Below, piece by piece: positions 18,130 through 25,551 of a DNA stretch of 64,000 nucleotides. The stretch is from the NCBI RefSeq assembly GCF_050433395.1, contig NZ_JBNPXH010000008.1, positions 223,077 to 287,076 on the forward strand, given 5' to 3'. Below the pieces are notes generated by a model. The model saw only the letters and a list, made by a program, of their open reading frames with translations. It ran no database searches and was not told the DNA's origin. Positions within the stretch are counted from its first letter, which is position 1; every line of letters begins with the position of its first letter. The translations under genes were made by a program, and so were the position numbers. Source of the stretch: Mobilitalea torta (GTDB lineage: Bacteria > Bacillota > Clostridia > Lachnospirales > Lachnospiraceae).

Positions 18130-19824
18130 ATGACCCGATTTCAAGATTATATAAAAATGGAGCCGATTACCAAGGGCTGGTCTGAAGATAAGAAATACTG
18201 TGTAACCAAAGCGGACGGGGCAAAGCGTCTGCTCCGCATTACACCGATTTCTCGTTATGAGACGCGGAAAGCACTGTTTGAAATACTGAAACGGGTGGCG
18301 GAGCTGGAGATACCCATGTGCGTTCCTCTGGAGTTCGGCACCTGTGAGGATGGGGTGTATTCCCTTCAAAGCTGGATCGACGGCGAGGATCTGGAGGAGG
18401 TATTGCCTCTGCTGCCGGAAACGGAGCAGTATGTATTGGGCTTACAATCCGGGGAAATTCTGCGGAAAATGCACACCATACCGGCACCGGCAGCGCAGGA
18501 GGAATGGGAAGCCCGGTTTGGCCGTAAAACAGATATGAAAATTCAGAAATATCACGAATGCGGTCTGCGGTTTGAAGGCGATGAATATATCCTTGCCTAT
18601 ATAGAGGAAAACCGGCATCTGCTGAAAGGCCGCCCCCAGTGCTTCCAGCACGGTGATTATCACGTGGGGAACATGATGATAGAAAAGGGTAAGCTGAAAA
18701 TTATAGATTTTGACCGTTACGATTTTGGCGATCCGTGGGAAGAGTTCAACCGTATCGTGTGGAGCGCGGCGGCAAGCCCCCATTTTGCAACCGGTCAGCT
18801 GCGAGGTTACTTCGGAGGTGATCCTCCGCTCGAATTTTTTAAGCTATTAGCCTTTTATATCTCCAGCAATACATTGTCCTCTATTTATTGGGCAATTCCC
18901 TTCGGGCAGTCGGAGGTTGATATCATGATGAAGCAGGCGCAGGACGTGCTGGATTGGTTCGGTAACATGAACAATCCGGTGCCGGTATGGTATCTCAAAG
19001 ATTTTTATATCCAATGGACTGACGGTGTGCCATATAAGCTTAAGGCGCCCTTTGATTTTTCGTTTCTTAGTAAATATGGTAAGGTGTTCAAGGTTTTTGA
19101 TGATCAGGATTCCGGAAATATCTGTTTTGGTATGGCCGACGGTAGGAATAAATACTTCATCAAATTTGCGGGTGCGCCCACGGAACACGCTAGCGTGAGC
19201 GCGGAAGAAGCGGCTGCGAATCTCAAAGGTACAGTGCCGATTTATAAGGACCTGGTTCATCCCACCCTTATTAAGCTTATAAGTACGGAGGAGATCGGCG
19301 GCGGGTTCGCTATGGTTTTTGAGTGGGCCGACGCTGAATGCATGAGCCCGATGTATCCCATGTCCCATAGAAGGTTCATGGAGATGCCGCTGGACACAAG
19401 ACGTCAGGTATTCCACGATATTATTTCCTTCCATGCTCATGTGGCTAAGCAGGGATATGCCGCCATCGATTTTTACGATGGCAGTATCATGTATGACTTT
19501 AATAATAGCAGAACGGTTATCTGTGATATTGATTTTTATTCAAAGACACCCTATATCAATAAGATGGGACGTCTATGGGGCAGCTCCCGCTTCATGTCGC
19601 CGGAGGAGTTTCAACTTGGAGCAGTCATTGATGAGATTACCAATGTTTACACAATGGGTGCAACAGCTTTTGCTTTATTCGGTGATGTGCGAGACAGGTG
19701 TATTGAAAAGTGGAAATTAAGCAAAGGTTTGTTTAAGGCAGCGAAGAAAGCAGTCAGCAATGAACGGGATCAACGGCAGCAATCAATGGAACAGTTTATT
19801 AACGAGTGGAGCAGTGCCGAATGA
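18130..19824 (+). CDS. fused double kinase: APH-type phosphotransferase plus a second protein-kinase-like domain
   Basis: A 564-residue protein with two kinase-fold domains. Domain 1 (about 1-285) is aminoglycoside/choline-phosphotransferase-like: catalytic loop HGDYHVGNM (His174, Asp176, Asn181) and metal site IIDFDRY (Asp193). Domain 2 (about 300-564) looks like a Ser/Thr-kinase-type domain: nucleotide-end lysine YFIKF, hinge AMVFEWADAE, loop AAIDFYDGS (Asp447), metal site CDIDF (Asp466/468), then RFMSPEEF like an activation-segment end and NVYTMGATAFALF as helix F. Both may be active. The substrate is unknown; resistance should not be assumed. The preceding GAGGAG ribosome site is good. 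Confidence 0.75.
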   Translation: MTRFQDYIKMEPITKGWSEDKKYCVTKADGAKRLLRITPISRYETRKALFEILKRVAELEIPMCVPLEFGTCEDGVYSLQSWIDGEDLEEVLPLLPETEQYVLGLQSGEILRKMHTIPAPAAQEEWEARFGRKTDMKIQKYHECGLRFEGDEYILAYIEENRHLLKGRPQCFQHGDYHVGNMMIEKGKLKIIDFDRYDFGDPWEEFNRIVWSAAASPHFATGQLRGYFGGDPPLEFFKLLAFYISSNTLSSIYWAIPFGQSEVDIMMKQAQDVLDWFGNMNNPVPVWYLKDFYIQWTDGVPYKLKAPFDFSFLSKYGKVFKVFDDQDSGNICFGMADGRNKYFIKFAGAPTEHASVSAEEAAANLKGTVPIYKDLVHPTLIKLISTEEIGGGFAMVFEWADAECMSPMYPMSHRRFMEMPLDTRRQVFHDIISFHAHVAKQGYAAIDFYDGSIMYDFNNSRTVICDIDFYSKTPYINKMGRLWGSSRFMSPEEFQLGAVIDEITNVYTMGATAFALFGDVRDRCIEKWKLSKGLFKAAKKAVSNERDQRQQSMEQFINEWSSAE

Positions 19825-20001
19825 AGCGATGAGGTTGGACATGGATAATTTATGAAGACATGGGGTGGTACAAGTCAATGGAATATTTGTTTCCGCAGAT
19901 GGGGCAGAATCTGCCGAAGCTTTTCCACATTTTTGATAATGATTATGGGATACAAGCATATACTATACTGTAAACAAGTAATTTTATGAAGGAGGTAGTC
20001 T

Positions 20002-23000
20002 ATGAGCAAAGGTTTAAGAAAATACATAAGAATTGCCCTGGCTTTGGCAATACTCTTTACACGGATAAATCCCATGATACCCGCGGCCTTGGTCGCCCAT
20101 GGAGGAGAACTGGAAGAATATGAGGCGGCAGCCGTCGATGCGGGGATGCCGGATCTGGTAGTGACGGATATCCTCTGGCAGCCTGCAGACCCCGCCGCCG
20201 GAGATGCGGTTATCTTCAGTGCCACGATCAGGAACCAGGGAAATGGCGCAACCCAGGCAGGAGTAATCAATGGCGTGAGCTTCTTTGTGGACGGCATCCA
20301 GGTCAGCTGGTCGGATAACAATAGCAGCGCCATCCCGGCGGGAGCATCCGTCACAGTTACGGCCAACGGAGGACCGGCCGGTACTGCCCAGTGGAGCGCA
20401 ACCCAGGGCGGCCATACCATTATGGCATGGGTGGATGACATCAATCGCATGACAGAGAGCAATGAGGGGAACAACCAGTATTCCAAGGCGATGAACGTCA
20501 GAGGCGGGTCGCCTTTACCGACACCAACCCAGGTGCCAGGAGAGCCGGATCTGATTGTGACAGGTTTAACGTTAAACCCGGAAGCCCCGGAAGCAGGGAA
20601 TGCAGTTACCTTTAGTGCCACAATCAAAAATCAGGGCACCGGTGCCACGACAGCGGGCATTATTAATGGGGTCAGTTTTCTGATTGGCGGCACCCAAGTC
20701 AGCTTTTCCGATAACAACACCGATTCCATACCGCCCGGAGGCTCTATTACGGTAACTGCCAACGGGGGGCCCTCGGGTTCCCCCGTCTGGACGGCAATCC
20801 AGGGAAGCCATACCGTTACGGCCTGGGTCGATGATGTTAACCGGATCGCAGAATCCAATGAAAATAACAATCAATATTCCAGGACGATCCAGGTAGGCAG
20901 CAGCACACCGACACCAAGCCCTACGCCTAGCTTGACACCAAGCCCCACCCCCATCCTGACACCAAGTCCTACTCCTACTTTGCCTCCCGTAGAGGGGCCC
21001 ATTGACTTGATTGTTACGGACATCCTCCCCTCACCGGCATCTCCTCTGACCGGAGACAGGGTTACCTTCAGTGCCGTTGTAAAGAATCAGGGCACGGGAT
21101 CAACTCCGGCAGGCACCATCATAGGGGTCAGCTTCTTTGTGGACGATATTCAGGTCAGCTGGTCAGATAACACCACCTCTTCCTTAGCGCCCGGAGCCTC
21201 CATAACGGTGACGGCAAACGGAGGTCCCTCCGGTTCTGCCGTCTGGTCAGCAACCACGGGAAATCACACCATCCGGGCCTGGGTGGATGATGTTAACCGA
21301 ATGTCCGAAGCCAATGAAAATAACAATCAGTATACGAAAAGCCTGGCGGTAACGGCTTCTCCCATGCCGGATCTGGTAGTGACCAGTCTTTCCTTTACAC
21401 CTGCCGCTCCGGTAGCAGGGGATGTTATTCACTTTACCGCCGTAGTCAAGAACCAGGGCACCGCAGCAGGGGCGCCGGGTATTCTGTCCTTTGCGGTGAA
21501 CGGTACGGAGGTCTTTGCCTCTCCTAACAACACAACCGCCTTGGGAGCAGGGGCAGAAACTACGGTTACCGGCTCCTGGACTGCGGCGTCCGCAGGGGAG
21601 AACTCACTGACGGCCACCGTTGACCGTGGAAATGCAACAGTGGAAGCCAATGAGACCAATAATACCTTCAGTACGAATCTGACGGTCAGCCCGAAGCCGG
21701 GAATTGATCTTGTTATTACGGAAATCACCTGGTCACCCTCCTATGTGACTGCCGGAAATGCGGTTGCCTTCAGTGCGGTGGTGCAGAACCAGGGCACCCA
21801 GGCCGGTGCGGCGGGAATTGTGGCATTTAAGGTGGACGGTACCCAGGTTGCCTCAGTAAACAGCGCGGCCCCTATCGCGCCAGGCGCCAGCTTGACGGTA
21901 AATGCAGCAGGAACCTGGAGGGCAACCGGGGGCACCCATGTAATTGATGCAATCGTGGATGTGAACAATACTACAGCTGAGACCGATGAAACGAACAATA
22001 CGGCCAGTCAGAATCTTGTAGTCGGCAGCGGAGGCCGCGGCGCGGCTCTGCCTTATACAAGATATGAATCAGAGGACGGCGTCTACGGCGGCGGTGCCCT
22101 GCTGCGTTCGGCTCCTGATTTTAACTATGCATTGACCGCCTCAGAAGCCACAAATCAAAAGTATGTGGCATTGCCCGGCAACGGCTCCTATGTGGAGTGG
22201 ACGATTCATCAGGGCGGCGCAGGGGTTAACATGAGATTTACCATGCCGGACAGCAGTGACGGCATGGGGCATAACGGTTCTCTGGATTGCTATGTCAACG
22301 GCACGAAGGTTTCAACGATTTCCCTGTCCTCCTACTGGTCCTGGCAATACTTCATCGGGGACCACCCCCAGGATGCGCCTAACGGAGGCCAGGCCGCATT
22401 CCGGTTTGATGAAGTGCACTGGAAGCTAGCCACTCCTTTAAAATCCGGTGATACCTTAAGGATACAGAAAACAAATGGGGACGGATTGGAGTATGGGGTT
22501 GATTTTGTGGAGGTAGAGCCGGTTCCTTCGGCAATTTCCCAGCCTTCCAATTCCCTGTCGGTAACGGCATACGGGGCGACGCCCAATGACAGCACGGACG
22601 ATCTGGCCGCCTTTAATTCCTGCGTGAGCGCTGCAGCTGCCGCCGGCAAATCCGTATATATCCCGGAAGGTACCTTTCATCTGGGCAATATGTGGGTAAT
22701 CAGAGCCGATAATATCACCATTACAGGCGCCGGTATGTGGCATACAAATCTGCAGTTTACCTCGCCCAATGCGTCCAGCGGCGGTATTTCCCTGCGGATC
22801 ACCGGAACCATAGACTTTGGAAATGTTTATATTAATTCCAGGCTTCGTTCCCGCTACGGACAGAATGCGATTTACAAATGCTTCATGGATAACTTCGGAA
22901 CCAATTCCAGAATTCATGATTTCTGGGAGGAGCATTTTGAATGCGGCTTCTGGGTGGGGGATTACGCCCACACTCCGGCGATTCCGGCTGACAATCTGCT

Positions 23001-23718
23001 GATTGAAAACGGGCGGATCAGAAATAATCTGGCGGATGGTGTGAACTTCTGCCAGGGCACAAAGAATTCCACGGTACGCAACTGCAGCGTGAGGAATAAC
23101 GGTGATGACGGGCTGGCAATCTGGCCGGACAGCACCATGGGGGCGCCTATGGCCGTCAACAATTCCTTCCTGTACAATACCATTGAGAATAACTGGCGCG
23201 CGGGAGCAATCGGAATCTTCGGCGGGTCCGGGCACAGGGCGCAGTACAATTATATCAAGGACTGCTTTATGGGCTCTGCAATCCGGCTGAATACCGTATT
23301 CCCCGGGTATCATTTTGAGAATAATACGGGAATGATTTTCTCTGATACTACCATCATTAATTGCGGCACCAGCCAGGATTGCTACAACGGGGAACGGGGC
23401 GCCATTGATTTGGAGGCTTCCAATAGCAGCATCAAGAATATTACCTTTGAGAATATTGATATTATTAATACCCAGAGGGATGCGATTCAGATGGGTTACG
23501 GCGGAGGCTTCAGCAATGTTGTCTTCCGGAATATCCTCATTGACGGAACCGGCAAGGATGCAACGATTTCCTCCCGATTCTCAAATCCTCATTTGGGAGC
23601 AGCGATCTATACGTATACCGGGAATGGGTCGGCAACCTTTATTAATCTTACCACAAGGAACATTGAACTTCCTGAGGTCTATATGATTATGAACGGCTTT
23701 GATGTAATCTTTCAGTAA
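20002..23718 (+). CDS. secreted multi-CARDB, CBM and GH87-like alpha-1,3-glucanase (mycodextranase type)
   Basis: A 1238-residue exported enzyme. Order: signal segment (~1-34); five CARDB adhesion modules (from about residues 49, 181, 334, 455 and 567) with a proline/threonine-rich linker after the second; a CBM6/35-like beta-sandwich (~684-845); and a right-handed beta-helix (~851-1238) resembling GH87 mutanase/mycodextranase. Asp1012 (in LADGVNF) and the pair Asp1035-Asp1036 (in NGDDGLA) reproduce the spacing of the three catalytic Asp residues reported for GH87 (recalled, not checked). It should cut alpha-1,3-glucan outside the cell. No sortase motif or S-layer domain is seen. The GGAGG ribosome site is strong. 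Confidence 0.82.
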   Translation: MSKGLRKYIRIALALAILFTRINPMIPAALVAHGGELEEYEAAAVDAGMPDLVVTDILWQPADPAAGDAVIFSATIRNQGNGATQAGVINGVSFFVDGIQVSWSDNNSSAIPAGASVTVTANGGPAGTAQWSATQGGHTIMAWVDDINRMTESNEGNNQYSKAMNVRGGSPLPTPTQVPGEPDLIVTGLTLNPEAPEAGNAVTFSATIKNQGTGATTAGIINGVSFLIGGTQVSFSDNNTDSIPPGGSITVTANGGPSGSPVWTAIQGSHTVTAWVDDVNRIAESNENNNQYSRTIQVGSSTPTPSPTPSLTPSPTPILTPSPTPTLPPVEGPIDLIVTDILPSPASPLTGDRVTFSAVVKNQGTGSTPAGTIIGVSFFVDDIQVSWSDNTTSSLAPGASITVTANGGPSGSAVWSATTGNHTIRAWVDDVNRMSEANENNNQYTKSLAVTASPMPDLVVTSLSFTPAAPVAGDVIHFTAVVKNQGTAAGAPGILSFAVNGTEVFASPNNTTALGAGAETTVTGSWTAASAGENSLTATVDRGNATVEANETNNTFSTNLTVSPKPGIDLVITEITWSPSYVTAGNAVAFSAVVQNQGTQAGAAGIVAFKVDGTQVASVNSAAPIAPGASLTVNAAGTWRATGGTHVIDAIVDVNNTTAETDETNNTASQNLVVGSGGRGAALPYTRYESEDGVYGGGALLRSAPDFNYALTASEATNQKYVALPGNGSYVEWTIHQGGAGVNMRFTMPDSSDGMGHNGSLDCYVNGTKVSTISLSSYWSWQYFIGDHPQDAPNGGQAAFRFDEVHWKLATPLKSGDTLRIQKTNGDGLEYGVDFVEVEPVPSAISQPSNSLSVTAYGATPNDSTDDLAAFNSCVSAAAAAGKSVYIPEGTFHLGNMWVIRADNITITGAGMWHTNLQFTSPNASSGGISLRITGTIDFGNVYINSRLRSRYGQNAIYKCFMDNFGTNSRIHDFWEEHFECGFWVGDYAHTPAIPADNLLIENGRIRNNLADGVNFCQGTKNSTVRNCSVRNNGDDGLAIWPDSTMGAPMAVNNSFLYNTIENNWRAGAIGIFGGSGHRAQYNYIKDCFMGSAIRLNTVFPGYHFENNTGMIFSDTTIINCGTSQDCYNGERGAIDLEASNSSIKNITFENIDIINTQRDAIQMGYGGGFSNVVFRNILIDGTGKDATISSRFSNPHLGAAIYTYTGNGSATFINLTTRNIELPEVYMIMNGFDVIFQ

Positions 23719-23744
23719 CAGATAAAGGATCAGTAAGAGAAGGG

Positions 23745-23797
23745 GTACCCTGATAGGAGGCACGGAAAAACCGTGTTGAACTATCAGGGTACTTTTG
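23745..23797 (+). terminator. terminator after the GH87-like gene
   Basis: Arms GTACCCTGATAG (23745-23756) and CTATCAGGGTAC (23781-23792) enclose a CACGG/CCGTG hairpin; TTTT follows. Confidence 0.8.
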
Positions 23798-23837
23798 CGA
23801 TATGTTATGGTTAAATGGGTGGGGGTAGGCTGTGAGA

Positions 23838-23954
23838 CGAACAGGAGTGCATCGGTATGCATCTGGCTTGCCTTTAACATCCCATAATTGCCAGGTGCGG
23901 GCAATCATGGGAAGCCCGGTCTGCGCCAGATGCATACCGATGCACTCCTATTCG
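23838..23954. repeat. long cruciform-forming inverted repeat (24-bp perfect arms)
   Basis: The 24 bases at 23843-23866 are the exact reverse complement of 23926-23949. An inner pair, CCCATAATTGCC (23881-23892) with GGCAATCATGGG (23900-23911), has one mismatch, and the outer CGAA/TTCG extends the stem past a single mismatch. It lies in the 405-bp non-coding interval before the TIGR04076 gene, after the GH87 terminator. No U-run follows, so it is not a typical terminator. Confidence 0.85.
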
Positions 23955-24123
23955 CCGCGTTAGTTTAACGAAGGATTTTGTCAATTGTATTATGCAGTGT
24001 TGAGATTAATACAGCATTGAGGAACCTTAAAAGGTATGGTAAAATCGAGGGAAATGAATGTATTAATATGCAGCAAAGTAGTCAGGACATATATTCGGAT
24101 TTCATTATTGAAGGGATAACGGT

Positions 24124-24423
24124 ATGAAAAGCTGGTACAAAGAAGAATATTCATTCAAAATCACTGTGGTTTCGGCAGGGGAGGACGGGCAGGCAACGAA
24201 CTGCCGTAACGGTCATGAGCCCGGGGATACATATACCTGTGAATATGGTTGTCCCGCCGGATTTTGCTCAAAGTCGATGGCGAAGTTGTTTCCCTTAATG
24301 GAAGCCGTTCGTTCGGGAGGTGACTTGTCAAATCTATTGGCAGGAGCGTCAAAACACAGCGGAGAATTTATGTGCCCGGACGGTGTTGTGGGGTTTAGAT
24401 TGGAGGCGTTGTGTAATGAATGA
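24124..24423 (+). CDS. TIGR04076-like small cysteine-containing protein
   Basis: A 99-residue protein with the layout of the TIGR04076 family: KITVVSAGEDGQ near the start, CRNGHEPGDTYTCEYGCPAGFCSKSM in the middle (several conserved Cys, possible metal or redox site), and FMCPDGVVGFRLEAL at the end. Function is unknown for the family. Its last codons overlap the start of the next gene (ATG at 24416), which implies translational coupling with the acetyltransferase-like protein. Confidence 0.75.
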   Translation: MKSWYKEEYSFKITVVSAGEDGQATNCRNGHEPGDTYTCEYGCPAGFCSKSMAKLFPLMEAVRSGGDLSNLLAGASKHSGEFMCPDGVVGFRLEALCNE

Positions 24424-25300
24424 AAACAATGGAATGAAATATGTACGTATTCAGGGGCGTGAAACAGCATACCGGACAGGGATGCCGGTGGGTATTTTCA
24501 CCGCTGTATGGCGTTTGAATCAGGCGGGCTTACTGACGGAGGAAGAAAAGGCGGTTTATCATGAGATAGATCAGGTATGGTTTCAAGAGAATCTGCCAAA
24601 CCCTCCGTTTTACGGGGATGATAAACCGGGGAAGCCGATCACATGGTTTAAAACGGCCACAACGGGCTTCATGGTCGAAAAGCTCCGTCCGCTTATGGAT
24701 ATTCTTGAAAAATATGCGAAGCCCTATGATATGGTGTACACGAACTTTCCCGGCAGAATTGTTTATGAGGACGAATGGCAGGTTGCCGTATACAGCGACC
24801 ATGCGCCCGGCCGGATCAGCCCCTTGTCGCTCAGCCATCTGCCCATGTATGCGGAGGTCATACGTCAGAGCTTTTCTACCGTAGCAAAGGAGTTTAACCT
24901 GACAAAGGAAAACTGCCCCGGGCATACCAGCTTCGTCACAGATGAAATGCTGGCGTCTAAATACCGGGACGGCTGTTACCCTTTGGGGTATTTTGCGGAC
25001 GGAAAGCTGGTGGGTTATGTATCACTCATGGACAGGGGCAGCGGCGTATACGAAATGAATGCGGTATCCGTCCTGCCGGAATACCGTCATTTGAAGTATG
25101 GAAAGGCTTTGCTGGATTTCTGCAAGGAAAAGGTCAAAGAACTGGGCGGGAATAAAATTACCATAGGCATCATTGAAGAAAGTACTGTACTGAAAGAGTG
25201 GTATATGGCAAATGGGTTTATTCCCACGGGGACAAGGAAATTTGAGCATCTGCCGTTTATCGTGGGCTATCTGGAGTGGAACGCAGTTACAAAAGAATGA
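24416..25300 (+). CDS. GNAT-family acetyltransferase with an N-terminal extension
   Basis: About 294 residues. The first ~125 (containing ENLPNPPFYGDDKPGKPITWFK) form a separate domain not assigned here. The rest has the GNAT fold: GYVSLMDRGSGVYEMNAVSVLPEYRHLKYGKALLDF (acetyl-CoA loop) and a late IIEESTVLKEWYMANGF motif. It should transfer an acetyl group to an unknown amine. The longer frame opening at 24320 is rejected because GGAGG at 24402-24406 places the start at ATG 24416, overlapping the previous gene by 8 bp. Confidence 0.88.
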   Translation: MNENNGMKYVRIQGRETAYRTGMPVGIFTAVWRLNQAGLLTEEEKAVYHEIDQVWFQENLPNPPFYGDDKPGKPITWFKTATTGFMVEKLRPLMDILEKYAKPYDMVYTNFPGRIVYEDEWQVAVYSDHAPGRISPLSLSHLPMYAEVIRQSFSTVAKEFNLTKENCPGHTSFVTDEMLASKYRDGCYPLGYFADGKLVGYVSLMDRGSGVYEMNAVSVLPEYRHLKYGKALLDFCKEKVKELGGNKITIGIIEESTVLKEWYMANGFIPTGTRKFEHLPFIVGYLEWNAVTKE

Positions 25301-25334
25301 GTAAGCGGAGCTTCCTTAGGAGAAGCTTTCGATA

Positions 25335-25381
25335 CACTGGGGCGGCTTCCTTCTCTCGAATGAGGCCGCCCCAGTGCTTTT
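25335..25381. terminator. strong terminator between the GNAT and GH2 genes
   Basis: 12-bp perfect stem CACTGGGGCGGC (25335-25346) / GCCGCCCCAGTG (25365-25376), then CTTTT. It likely serves the plus-strand GNAT gene. Confidence 0.85.
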
Positions 25382-25439
25382 AAAATAGTTTAAACCGTAT
25401 AAGCAGAAGCGTGATGCATTAGAAAATAATTCTGATTCA

Positions 25440-25551
25440 CAAAATGATTCATGAGAGAACGGGAAAGGAGCACCGTTACCACCGCCAGATCCAGGGCCGG
25501 TTCTGTGGTTTTTATTCTGCCCGCTGTTTTGACATAGGCATCGCAGCATGA
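25440..25551 (-). pseudogene. radA/sms DNA-repair gene remnant
   Basis: On the minus strand, CDAYVKTAGRIKTTEPALDLAVVTVLLS strongly resembles the C-terminal (Lon-like) part of RadA, where DxYVNxAGGxxxxEPAxDLAV is conserved. Only ~37 codons remain. It overlaps the last codons of the GH2 gene in another frame, so the GH2 terminus probably reads into this remnant. Confidence 0.5.
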
